Origin: Prochlorococcus sp. AG-335-I21
Lineage (GTDB): Bacteria; Cyanobacteriota; Cyanobacteriia; PCC-6307; Cyanobiaceae
Length of the DNA: 46,175 nt
Direction of reading: 5' to 3'
NCBI GenBank assembly: GCA_003282225.1
Contig: QBZO01000003.1
Location: 1-46,175, forward strand
Below, piece after piece: positions 37,468 through 45,374 of this stretch (positions are counted from its first letter, which is position 1; each line of letters opens with the position of its first letter). A program made the position numbers and the translations under genes. The notes under the pieces were generated by a model. The model saw only the letters and a program-made list of their open reading frames with translations. It was not told where the DNA came from and did no database searches.

Positions 37468-38880
37468 ATGAGTTTGAAATTTTTACATTTACATTTGCAT
37501 GGTTTAATACGTTCTAATAGTCTTGAATTAGGTAGAGATTCAGACACTGGTGGTCAAACGCAATATGTTTTGGAATTGGTAAAAAGCTTGGCTAATACTT
37601 CAGAGGTTGATCAAGTTGATTTAGTTACTCGTCTCATTAAAGATAGTAAAACTGATAGTTCTTATTCAAAAGAGCAAGAATTTATTGCACCGGGAGCACG
37701 AATTTTAAGATTTCAATTTGGACCAAATAAGTATTTAAGAAAAGAATTATTTTGGCCTTATTTAGATGAATTAACTCAAAATCTTATTCAGCATTATCAA
37801 AAACACGAAAATAAGCCAAGCTTTATCCATGCTCATTATGCAGATGCTGGGCATGTGGGAGTTAGATTAAGTCAAGCTTTAAAAGTACCTTTTATTTTCA
37901 CAGGGCATTCTTTAGGAAGAGAAAAAAAAAGAAAATTACTTGAGGCTGGTTTAAAAATTAATCAAATTGAAAAGCTTTATTGTATTAGCGAAAGAATTAA
38001 TGCAGAAGAAGAGTCTTTAAAATATGCGGATATTGTTGTAACAAGCACTAAACAAGAATCTGTATATCAATATTCTCATTATCACTCTTTTTCATCTGAA
38101 AAATCAAAAGTTATTGCTCCCGGAGTTGATCATACTAAATTTCATCATATTCATTCAACAACCGAGACCTCTGAAATTGATAATATGATGCTTCCTTTTC
38201 TGAAAGAATTAAGAAAGCCTCCTATATTGGCTATTTCTAGAGCAGTAAGAAGAAAAAATATTCCTTCTTTAGTTGAAGCTTATGGACGATCAGAAAAATT
38301 AAAAAGAAAAACTAACCTAATTTTAGTTTTAGGTTGTAGAGATAATACATCTAAACTTGATTCTCAACAAAGAGATGTTTTTCAAAAGATTTTTGAAACG
38401 ATAGACAAATATAATTTATATGGAAAAGTGGCTTATCCTAAAAAACATTCTCCAGTAAATATTCCTTCTTTATATAGATGGGCAGCTAGTAGGGGAGGGA
38501 TTTTTGTTAATCCTGCCCTAACAGAACCTTTCGGCTTAACATTACTTGAAGCTTCTTCATGTGGTTTACCTATTATTGCTACAGATGATGGAGGTCCTAA
38601 AGAAATTCATGCAAAATGTGAAAACGGCTTATTAGTAGATGTAACTGAAATTAATAAGTTAAAAATTGCACTTGAAAAAGGTATTTCAGATAATTCTCAA
38701 TGGAAGTTATGGAGTAGAAATGGAATCGAAGGAGTCCATAGACATTTTAGTTGGAATACTCATGTCAGAAATTATTTATCAATCTTGCAAGGCCACTATC
38801 AAAAATCGACAATAGTTTCATCATCAGGAATCAAGGAAAGTTGTTTGAAAGGTAGTTCCTCACTTATAAAGCCCCATTGA
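37468..38880 (+). CDS. Sucrose-phosphate-synthase-type glycosyltransferase (GT4), no phosphatase domain
   Basis: The 470-residue protein matches the glucosyltransferase part of sucrose-phosphate synthase: the N-terminal HLHGLIRSNSLELGRDSDTGGQTQYV with the substrate-binding GRDSDTGGQ, then FIHAHYADAGHVGVRLS, FTGHSLGREK, and the GT-B motif EPFGLTLLEASSCG (E-x7-E). There is no C-terminal sucrose-phosphatase-like HAD domain, so it is a single-domain form. Sucrose or glucosylglycerol-type compatible solutes are common in marine cyanobacteria; the acceptor here is inferred. The last 82 bases overlap a convergent gene, and that tail (from about residue 443) is not conserved-looking. Confidence 0.85.
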   Translation: MSLKFLHLHLHGLIRSNSLELGRDSDTGGQTQYVLELVKSLANTSEVDQVDLVTRLIKDSKTDSSYSKEQEFIAPGARILRFQFGPNKYLRKELFWPYLDELTQNLIQHYQKHENKPSFIHAHYADAGHVGVRLSQALKVPFIFTGHSLGREKKRKLLEAGLKINQIEKLYCISERINAEEESLKYADIVVTSTKQESVYQYSHYHSFSSEKSKVIAPGVDHTKFHHIHSTTETSEIDNMMLPFLKELRKPPILAISRAVRRKNIPSLVEAYGRSEKLKRKTNLILVLGCRDNTSKLDSQQRDVFQKIFETIDKYNLYGKVAYPKKHSPVNIPSLYRWAASRGGIFVNPALTEPFGLTLLEASSCGLPIIATDDGGPKEIHAKCENGLLVDVTEINKLKIALEKGISDNSQWKLWSRNGIEGVHRHFSWNTHVRNYLSILQGHYQKSTIVSSSGIKESCLKGSSSLIKPH

Positions 38881-39059
38881 TCAAAAATTTGTGGATCAGA
38901 ATGAATGATTAACTGACTCTTTTGCGTTTTTTTTAATTTAAAGCCTTTTTCAGATAATTTTTTTATTAGCTTAGCTGTTTCTTCAAACCGAGAAGCCATT
39001 GCATCAAGACTTACACAGTCACTTGTTAAGCCATCATCTTTCCAAGTAAAGAAACTCAT
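38799..39059 (-). CDS. Small conserved hypothetical protein, 86 residues
   Basis: No function recognised. The protein begins MSFFTWKDDGLTSDCVSLDA and has an amphipathic helix (ASRFEETAKLIKKLSEKGF), then a short strand-like part with IIHSDPQIFDQWGF. The start is 10 bases after the mraY stop on the same strand, so it looks like an operon member. It overlaps the 3' end of the SPS-like gene by 82 bases. I judge it real because of its composition, position and my memory of similar small proteins in marine Synechococcus; that memory is not a search result. Confidence 0.65.
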   Translation of the reverse strand: MSFFTWKDDGLTSDCVSLDAMASRFEETAKLIKKLSEKGFKLKKTQKSQLIIHSDPQIFDQWGFISEELPFKQLSLIPDDETIVDF

Positions 39060-39069
39060 AATTAATAAT

Positions 39070-40149
39070 TCAAAGATTTATTTTTAAAACTATACCTAAA
39101 ACAACAAGTAATATGTTGACTTTCCAGAAGTTTTCAACTATTTTTTCTTCTTTGATACCCTTTAGTTCAAAGTGATGATGAATTGGTGTCATCAAAAAGA
39201 CTCTTTTCCCTTTTTTAAATAACTTTTTGGTGATTTTAAAAAAACCTACTTGAATCATTACTGATATAACTTCAATCATAAATATTCCTGAGATAATAAA
39301 TAATGTAAAAAAACTATTAGTTAATATTGAAATAGATCCTAATGCTGCACCAATTGTTAATGATCCAGTATCTCCCATAAATATCTTTGCAGGATATTTG
39401 TTGTATTTTAGAAAGCCTATACATAAACCTGACATTGCATACGAAATAAGACCATAAATTATTAAATCTTTTTGACCTTTAATAAATATTTCCGTACCAA
39501 GTCCAAAAAAAACTATTGCGCTACATCCAGCAGCTAATCCGTCTAGGCCGTCAGTCAAATTTACTGCATTACTTAAACCTACTAAGGTTAAAAAACAGAT
39601 TGGAAAAATTATTATATTTGTATTTATACTCCAATTATTAGATATAGTGATCAAGGGATTAATATAATTGCTTTGGCTTGCAAGTATGATAAATAATACT
39701 GAAATTAAAGCTTGTAATGTAAATTTTTCATTAGATTTTAAACCTGTATTTTTTTTGTTTGCAATACTTAAATAATCGTCTAAAAATCCTACAATAAAAA
39801 AACTTAAAGTACAAAAAAATAATAATAATAAACCAATAGAATCTAAGACATTACTAACTATTAAAAGTAGTAATAAAAATGGTAAAATAATAAATATTCC
39901 GCCCATCGTAGGAGTATTTATTTTATTAAAATGAAGAGATGGGCCTTCTCTTCTTATATTTTGCAATAAATTTAATTGTTTAATTATTTTTAAACCGTAT
40001 TTTGTTATTACGAAGGTAAATGAACTAGATATCAGAAAGATATTAATTATTAGTAAATTTTTGAAAATGTAAGAATTTACTATTAATGAAATTACAAGTA
40101 AAAAAAATAAAGAAGTAAAAGTTAGTGGCCTAGTCTTCCCAATCATCAT
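39070..40149 (-). CDS. mraY: Phospho-N-acetylmuramoyl-pentapeptide-transferase
   Basis: MraY transfers phospho-MurNAc-pentapeptide to undecaprenyl phosphate to make lipid I at the cytoplasmic membrane. The 359-residue protein is a multi-span membrane protein (about ten hydrophobic segments). Diagnostic motifs are FNKINTPTMGGIFI, the aspartate pair in GFLDDYLSI, NLTDGLDGLAAG, FMGDTGSLTIGAALG and the histidine motif MTPIHHHFELKG. Its 5' end overlaps the DUF3134 gene by 20 bases. The other mur genes here are far away at 4996-7315. Confidence 0.96.
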   Translation of the reverse strand: MMIGKTRPLTFTSLFFLLVISLIVNSYIFKNLLIINIFLISSSFTFVITKYGLKIIKQLNLLQNIRREGPSLHFNKINTPTMGGIFIILPFLLLLLIVSNVLDSIGLLLLFFCTLSFFIVGFLDDYLSIANKKNTGLKSNEKFTLQALISVLFIILASQSNYINPLITISNNWSINTNIIIFPICFLTLVGLSNAVNLTDGLDGLAAGCSAIVFFGLGTEIFIKGQKDLIIYGLISYAMSGLCIGFLKYNKYPAKIFMGDTGSLTIGAALGSISILTNSFFTLFIISGIFMIEVISVMIQVGFFKITKKLFKKGKRVFLMTPIHHHFELKGIKEEKIVENFWKVNILLVVLGIVLKINL

Positions 40150-40408
40150 TTGAAACGTCTTCTTCGGTTTTATAATCTTCTTTTTCTCCCATTAAAGCTG
40201 AAAGTTCTTCTTCTTCAATTGTACTTATCTCTTGAGAATCTCCATCTTTTTCATTTACAAGTCTGCCTGTTTCTTCTAGCCAAGATAGTAAATCAGGTTC
40301 TTCCCTTAATGGCAATACAGGAGCGGGTTCTTCTCTGTGATAACAAGTTAAGGCTGGATTAATTTCAGCAATTTCAGTTAATCTAATTTTGAGTTTATTA
40401 GAATCCAT
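40130..40408 (-). CDS. DUF3134-like cyanobacterial protein
   Basis: A 92-residue acidic protein. The central part, YHREEPAPVLPLREEPDLLS and the following WLEETGRLV, matches what I remember of DUF3134, a small family restricted to cyanobacteria and of unknown function. The last 35 residues are acidic and variable. It overlaps the start of mraY by 20 bases, so translation is likely coupled. No membrane segment or signal is seen. Confidence 0.75.
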   Translation of the reverse strand: MDSNKLKIRLTEIAEINPALTCYHREEPAPVLPLREEPDLLSWLEETGRLVNEKDGDSQEISTIEEEELSALMGEKEDYKTEEDVSNDDWED

Positions 40409-40463
40409 TTAAAAAAAGTCTGTCTTCTTATACCATAATACATAAACATGTACTTGAAGAATT

Positions 40464-40667
40464 TTGTTTAATAAAGAAAATTTAAAATATTTTCTAATTT
40501 GGCCAATTTCAGTCTTCTTAGCCATTTTTTTAAAATACTATGGCTTTTTAAAGCCGGATATTTTATTAATTAATAATTATCTTGTACTTTTACTAGTTTT
40601 TGGTCCAGCACTTTTAGTTACAATACTATTAGTTTTTAATAAAATTTTGAAAGCTGAAAGTAATTAG
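40464..40667 (+). CDS. Small two-span membrane protein, 67 residues
   Basis: The frame begins with TTG; no in-frame ATG precedes it. Two hydrophobic segments (about residues 9-25 and 37-59) are joined by a short loop with KPDILLINN, and the end is charged (NKILKAESN). I do not recognise the family. It is divergent from the DUF3134 gene across 55 bases and 33 bases ahead of argG. Its stop codon lies in the loop of the hairpin at 40649-40680. Size and composition are consistent with a real membrane microprotein, but conservation is untested. Confidence 0.6.
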   Translation: MFNKENLKYFLIWPISVFLAIFLKYYGFLKPDILLINNYLVLLLVFGPALLVTILLVFNKILKAESN

Positions 40668-40680
40668 GATTTCAGCTTTC
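40649..40680 (+). promoter_or_regulatory. 11-bp stem hairpin directly ahead of argG
   Basis: GAAAGCTGAAA (40649-40659) and TTTCAGCTTTC (40670-40680) are exact reverse complements around a 10-base loop. It starts within the last codons of the 67-residue gene, holds that gene's stop in the loop, and ends 6 bases before the argG Shine-Dalgarno. TTCCTT follows rather than a true T run. It may end the upstream transcript or control access to argG. Confidence 0.55.
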
Positions 40681-40686
40681 TTCCTT

Positions 40687-40692
40687 GGAGGT
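40687..40692 (+). promoter_or_regulatory. Strong Shine-Dalgarno of argG
   Basis: GGAGGT lies 8 bases before the argG ATG and is a full match to the anti-Shine-Dalgarno core. Most other starts in the window have only weak purine tracts, so this site is unusual here and suggests efficient translation of argG. Confidence 0.75.
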
Positions 40693-40700
40693 AAATTTTA

Positions 40701-41915
40701 ATGCAGCAGGTAAAAAAAGTCGTTCTTGCATATTCTGGAGGGGTTGATACTAGTGTTTGCATTCCATATTTGAAAAATGAATACGGTATTGCAGAAGTCG
40801 TAACTTTTGTAGCTGATCTTGGTCAAGGAGATGATCTAGAGCTTGTTAGACAAAAAGCCTTAAACTCAGGTGCGACAATATCTGTGATTGGTAATTTAAT
40901 AGATAAATTTGTAGAACAGTATGCTTTTCCTGCAATTAGAGCGAATGCACTTTATGGAGAAAAGTATCCCTTATCAACTGCTCTGGCCAGACCCCTGATA
41001 GCGGAAAATCTTGTAAATTTGGCAAGAGAACTAAATGCTGATGCCGTGGCGCACGGTTGTACAGGAAAAGGAAATGACCAAGTAAGATTTGATTTGGCTA
41101 TTCATGCTTTAGGACCTGATTTACAGATAATTACACCTGCTAGAGAATGGAAGATGAGTAGAGAAGAGGCTATTTTGTATGGAGAAAAATTTGGAATTCC
41201 TGCTCCTGTTTCTAAAAAGTCACCTTATTCGATTGATGTAAATCTTCTTGGTCGTAGTATTGAAGCTGGATTATTGGAAGATCCAATGCAAGAACCAAAT
41301 GAAGACGTTTTTGATATGACTTCATCTATTTATGACGCACCAAATGCTCCAAAAGATATAGAAATTGTATTTCAAAGTGGATTGCCTATTGCTATAGATA
41401 ATGAATTTTTAAGTCCTGTAGATATTATTCAAAAGGCTAATTCTTTAGCAGGAGAACATGGCTTTGGAAGAATAGATATGATCGAAGATAGAGTTGTCGG
41501 TATTAAGAGTAGAGAAATATATGAGGCGCCCGGCCTTTTACTTCTTATAAAAGCTCACAAAGAATTGGAAAGCATAACATTAAATCCAGATGTATTAGAT
41601 TTCAAAAATTTAGTAGAAAAAAAATGGGGTCAATTAGTTTATCAGGGATTTTGGTTTGGTCCTCTCAAGCAAGCATTAGATGGTTTTATTGATTCCACTC
41701 AATCATCTGTTAATGGTAAGGTCAAAATAAGATTACATAAGGGAAATGCAATAGTAATAGGTCGTTCTTCTGAAAATAATTCTCTCTATAGAGAAGATCT
41801 TGCAACTTATAGTAAAGATGATATTTTTAATCACAAGCAAGCAGAGGGATTTATATATATGTGGGGGATGTCTAATAAAATATGGGCAGAATTAAATTCA
41901 AAAATGAATAATTAG
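40701..41915 (+). CDS. argG: Argininosuccinate synthase
   Basis: ArgG joins citrulline and aspartate with ATP, the step before ArgH. The 404-residue protein has the N-type ATP-pyrophosphatase loop [47 protein letters not shown] and, near the C-terminus, [12 protein letters not shown]. It has a strong Shine-Dalgarno and a perfect hairpin just upstream. Its stop is 3 bases from the stop of convergent rpsF. argH is elsewhere in the window. Confidence 0.98.
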   Translation: MQQVKKVVLAYSGGVDTSVCIPYLKNEYGIAEVVTFVADLGQGDDLELVRQKALNSGATISVIGNLIDKFVEQYAFPAIRANALYGEKYPLSTALARPLIAENLVNLARELNADAVAHGCTGKGNDQVRFDLAIHALGPDLQIITPAREWKMSREEAILYGEKFGIPAPVSKKSPYSIDVNLLGRSIEAGLLEDPMQEPNEDVFDMTSSIYDAPNAPKDIEIVFQSGLPIAIDNEFLSPVDIIQKANSLAGEHGFGRIDMIEDRVVGIKSREIYEAPGLLLLIKAHKELESITLNPDVLDFKNLVEKKWGQLVYQGFWFGPLKQALDGFIDSTQSSVNGKVKIRLHKGNAIVIGRSSENNSLYREDLATYSKDDIFNHKQAEGFIYMWGMSNKIWAELNSKMNN

Positions 41916-41918
41916 AGT

Positions 41919-42386
41919 TCAAGCCTCTTGGGACTCTTTTCCTTGAGGAGATTGAGATTCAGAAGCTGCTGTCTTTTTATCATTAGTTTCGTTTTCTTTA
42001 GGTTCTGATTTATTAGTTGAATCAATATTCTCAATTTCTTTTTTTTCTGATTGGTTAGATCCTTTACTGGAAGATCTTGGCGTTGGTAAAGGCCCTTCTT
42101 GTTTTACAGTCAAATATCTAATAACATCTTCACTTAAACGCATAGCTTTTTCTATTTTGTAAATATGTTGGCCATCTCCTTGATGACTTAATTGCACATA
42201 AAAACCTTCTCTATGTTTTGCAATTTGATAAGCTAATCTCCTTTTACCTCTCATTTGACTATCAAGGATTTTACCCCCTAATTCTTCAAGAAGCTTATTA
42301 TATTTATCTATGTGATTAGTAACTTCATCCTCCGCTATATCAGGACGAAGAATGTACATTGTTTCGTAAAAAATTTGATCGGACAT
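41919..42386 (-). CDS. rpsF: 30S ribosomal protein S6 with long charged C-terminal tail
   Basis: S6 pairs with S18 in the 30S platform. I start it at the ATG at 42386 (155 residues, [20 protein letters not shown]); a TTG at 42398 would add four residues without family support. The core ends near residue 100; typical is [20 protein letters not shown]. The last 55 residues are a Ser/Lys/Glu-rich tail that is likely disordered; such tails are seen in some cyanobacterial S6 proteins. A 6-pair inverted repeat lies 35 bases upstream at 42421-42440. Confidence 0.95.
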   Translation of the reverse strand: MSDQIFYETMYILRPDIAEDEVTNHIDKYNKLLEELGGKILDSQMRGKRRLAYQIAKHREGFYVQLSHQGDGQHIYKIEKAMRLSEDVIRYLTVKQEGPLPTPRSSSKGSNQSEKKEIENIDSTNKSEPKENETNDKKTAASESQSPQGKESQEA

Positions 42387-42420
42387 AATTTCAGACAAGG
42401 TCTTTGGCTCAGAATTTGTT

Positions 42421-42440
42421 TAATGAGCGTCTGTTCATTA
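42421..42440. promoter_or_regulatory. Inverted repeat upstream of rpsF
   Basis: TAATGA and TCATTA flank 8 bases (TAATGAGCGTCTGTTCATTA). It lies in the 108-base gap between aroE and rpsF, 35 bases upstream of the rpsF ATG. It could be an operator or part of an autoregulatory S6 leader. The arms are short and AT-rich, so chance is possible. Confidence 0.35.
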
Positions 42441-42494
42441 CTTACGATACATTATCAAGGTCAAATTATTTATGGATATAAATAATTTTTTTTA

Positions 42495-43352
42495 TTAAAG
42501 ATATTTTTTTAATGCATCACGCATAACCTCAAAAGGTACTTCTAATCCGTTTGTCCAATATGATAAAGATTTTGCTCCTTGAGCAATTAGCATTTGTATA
42601 CCGTCTATAGTCATGCATCCTTTTTTATCGCAAAATTTTAAGAACGGAGTAGGAGAAGGATTGTAAATAAGGTCATAAACAATTGTTTTCGAGTTTATAG
42701 AATTCCAAAAATTTTCACCAAATGGTATATCAACATCATTATTGGTATTAATCATGCCTACTGGAGTTGTATTGATTATTAAATCAGTTTCTTTAATTAA
42801 ATTTTCAATTTCGGGATTAGTACTAAGTACAATTTCTATTTCGATGTCATTTTTAAAATTGGTAATTAATTCATCTAAAGAATTTTTTTTTCGTGAAATG
42901 ATTGTAATTTTTGATAATTTTAATTCTATTAGGCCTTGGATTACTGATCTTGCTGCTCCCCCAGACCCTAAAATTAATGAACTTTTTTTAACTAAATTAA
43001 GTTTTTTTAAAGGATAGATAAATCCATCAATATCGGTATTTGTTCCAATCCAATCTTTATTATCGGTTAATTTAAGGGTATTTATGGCCTTTACTTTTTT
43101 TGCAACTGGAGATATTTCACTACAAATATCAAATACTTTTTGTTTAAAGGGAATTGTAATGTTTAGACCTCTACAATTCATTTTTTTTAGGGAATTAACA
43201 ACTAATTCTAAGTCTTCATTTTTACAAGGAATAGCCATATAAATTAAATCAAGGCCTAAATATTTAATAGCTGCATTCTGCATAACTGGAGATAAAGAAT
43301 GACTTACTGGATTTCCAATTAAAGCAAGAAATGATGTTTTACTCGTAATCAT
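42495..43352 (-). CDS. aroE: Shikimate dehydrogenase (NADP)
   Basis: AroE reduces 3-dehydroshikimate to shikimate in aromatic amino-acid synthesis. Seen are the substrate-binding GNPVSHSLSPVMQNAAI, NITIPFK with the catalytic lysine, the NADP-binding LGSGGAARSVIQGL, INTTPVGM, and the C-terminal DGIQMLIAQGA. I start it at the ATG at 43352 (285 residues), since the 18 residues from the farther ATG at 43406 have no counterpart in the family. It is divergent from dnaK across 117 bases. Confidence 0.95.
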   Translation of the reverse strand: MITSKTSFLALIGNPVSHSLSPVMQNAAIKYLGLDLIYMAIPCKNEDLELVVNSLKKMNCRGLNITIPFKQKVFDICSEISPVAKKVKAINTLKLTDNKDWIGTNTDIDGFIYPLKKLNLVKKSSLILGSGGAARSVIQGLIELKLSKITIISRKKNSLDELITNFKNDIEIEIVLSTNPEIENLIKETDLIINTTPVGMINTNNDVDIPFGENFWNSINSKTIVYDLIYNPSPTPFLKFCDKKGCMTIDGIQMLIAQGAKSLSYWTNGLEVPFEVMRDALKKYL

Positions 43353-43469
43353 TATTAAAAGAAATTTTGCAGAAAAACTGTGATCTGTTCGGGAACCACA
43401 CCTCATTTTAGAGTAACAATAATGTCGTTAATGACCGATTATGGAAGATATCAAATAGAGTATCTATCC

Positions 43470-45374
43470 ATGGGGAAGGTTGTTGGAATCGATTTAGGGA
43501 CAACTAATAGTTGTGTTGCTGTTATGGAAGGTGGTAAACCCACTGTAATAGCAAATGCGGAGGGTTTCAGAACAACACCATCTGTTGTTGCATATACAAA
43601 GAATCAAGATCAGCTCGTTGGCCAAATAGCAAAACGACAAGCTGTAATGAATCCTGAAAATACTTTTTACTCGGCCAAGCGTTTTGTTGGCAGAAGAGTT
43701 GACGAAGTTAATGAAGAATCAAAAGATGTCAGTTATGGTATTGAAAAGGCTGGTTCAAATGTAAAATTAAAGTGTCCAGTACTAGATAAACAATTTTCTC
43801 CTGAAGAAGTAAGTGCTCAGGTTTTAAGAAAACTTTCTGAAGATGCAGGTAAATACTTAGGTGAAAATATTACTCAAGCTGTTATAACTGTTCCAGCTTA
43901 TTTTAATGATTCTCAAAGACAAGCTACAAAAGATGCAGGCAAGATAGCAGGTCTTGAAGTCTTAAGGATAATAAATGAACCTACAGCTGCTGCATTAGCT
44001 TATGGATTAGACAAAAAAAGTAATGAAAGAATACTTGTTTTTGATTTAGGTGGAGGTACTTTTGATGTCTCGGTTTTAGAAGTTGGAGATGGTGTTTTCG
44101 AAGTTCTATCAACTTCTGGAGATACTCATTTAGGGGGTGATGATTTTGATAGATGTATTGTTGACCATCTAGCAAGCATTTTTAAAAGTAATGAAGGTAT
44201 TGATTTAAGACAGGATAAACAAGCTTTGCAGCGTCTTACTGAAGCGGCTGAAAAGGCAAAAATTGAACTTTCAAATGCTACTCAAAGTGAAATTAACTTA
44301 CCTTTCATAACTGCCACACCAGAGGGTCCAAAACATCTTGATCTAAATTTAACTAGAGCTAATTTTGAAGAGCTTGCTTCTAAATTAATTGATAGATGTA
44401 GAGTTCCTGTAGAACAAGCTCTTAAGGATGCCAAGCTATCTACAGGAGAGATTGATGAAATAGTAATGGTTGGTGGTTCAACTAGAATGCCTGCTGTTCA
44501 AGAGTTAGTTAAGCGAGTTACAGGTAAAGATCCTAACCAAACTGTAAATCCAGATGAGGTTGTAGCTGTGGGTGCAGCTATACAAGGAGGAGTTTTAGCA
44601 GGTGAAGTTAAAGACATATTGCTGTTAGATGTTACCCCGTTATCTCTTGGTGTAGAGACCTTAGGAGGAGTAATGACAAAAATGATTACTCGAAATACAA
44701 CGGTGCCAACAAAAAAAGCCGAGACTTACTCAACTGCTGTTGATGGTCAAACTAATGTTGAGATTCATGTTTTGCAGGGTGAGAGAGAAATGGCTTCAGA
44801 TAATAAAAGTTTAGGAACCTTTAGACTTGATGGTATTCCCTCCGCTCCAAGAGGTGTTCCCCAAATAGAAGTAACATTTGATATTGATGCAAATGGAATT
44901 TTAAGTGTTACTGCGAAAGATAAAGGAAGTGGTAAAGAACAATCTATTTCTATAACTGGAGCCTCAACTCTTTCAGACAATGAGGTCGATAAAATGGTTA
45001 AAGATGCAGAATCAAACGCTTCTGTTGATAAAGAAAAAAGAGAAAAAATTGATTTAAAAAATCAAGCTGAGACTTTAGTCTATCAAACAGAAAAACAGTT
45101 GGGTGAACTTGGTGATAAAGTTGATGCATCGGCTAAAACCAAGGTAGAAGAAAAAAGTAAAGCATTGAAAGAGGCAATTTCAAAAGAAGATTATGAAGCT
45201 ATGAAGAAATTATTAGAAGAGCTTCAACAAGAGCTTTATGCAATAGGTTCTTCTGTTTATCAACAGCAAGGGAATCAGCCTCCAGCATCGGGTGGCCCAG
45301 AGTCAAATGAAGCTAATGAAAAAGGTAGTGATGATGATGTGATTGACGCAGATTTTACAGAGACAAAAGATTAA
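43470..45374 (+). CDS. dnaK: Chaperone protein DnaK (Hsp70), DnaK2-like
   Basis: DnaK is the ATP-driven Hsp70 that works with DnaJ and GrpE. The 634-residue protein has [69 protein letters not shown], the linker [19 protein letters not shown], and the acidic end with [12 protein letters not shown] start it at [10 protein letters not shown] (ATG 43470), as in other cyanobacterial DnaK2 proteins; ATGs at 43380 and 43422 would add 30 and 16 residues with no family support. Its stop touches that of the convergent oxidoreductase gene without a spacer. Confidence 0.97.
   Translation: MGKVVGIDLGTTNSCVAVMEGGKPTVIANAEGFRTTPSVVAYTKNQDQLVGQIAKRQAVMNPENTFYSAKRFVGRRVDEVNEESKDVSYGIEKAGSNVKLKCPVLDKQFSPEEVSAQVLRKLSEDAGKYLGENITQAVITVPAYFNDSQRQATKDAGKIAGLEVLRIINEPTAAALAYGLDKKSNERILVFDLGGGTFDVSVLEVGDGVFEVLSTSGDTHLGGDDFDRCIVDHLASIFKSNEGIDLRQDKQALQRLTEAAEKAKIELSNATQSEINLPFITATPEGPKHLDLNLTRANFEELASKLIDRCRVPVEQALKDAKLSTGEIDEIVMVGGSTRMPAVQELVKRVTGKDPNQTVNPDEVVAVGAAIQGGVLAGEVKDILLLDVTPLSLGVETLGGVMTKMITRNTTVPTKKAETYSTAVDGQTNVEIHVLQGEREMASDNKSLGTFRLDGIPSAPRGVPQIEVTFDIDANGILSVTAKDKGSGKEQSISITGASTLSDNEVDKMVKDAESNASVDKEKREKIDLKNQAETLVYQTEKQLGELGDKVDASAKTKVEEKSKALKEAISKEDYEAMKKLLEELQQELYAIGSSVYQQQGNQPPASGGPESNEANEKGSDDDVIDADFTETKD

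Noticed and set aside
37422-37517. A 31-codon plus-strand frame overlapping the start of the SPS-like gene.
   Set aside because: Short, out of frame with the supported gene, no ribosome-binding tract and no recognisable sequence; chance is the simplest reading.
42387-42398. TTG start for rpsF giving four more residues.
   Set aside because: The ATG at 42386 gives the usual S6 N-terminus directly ahead of [10 protein letters not shown].
43380-43469. A 30-residue N-terminal extension of DnaK.
   Set aside because: DnaK proteins start just before the GIDLGTTNS motif; the upstream residues have no counterpart and the region is needed as the dnaK/aroE promoter space.
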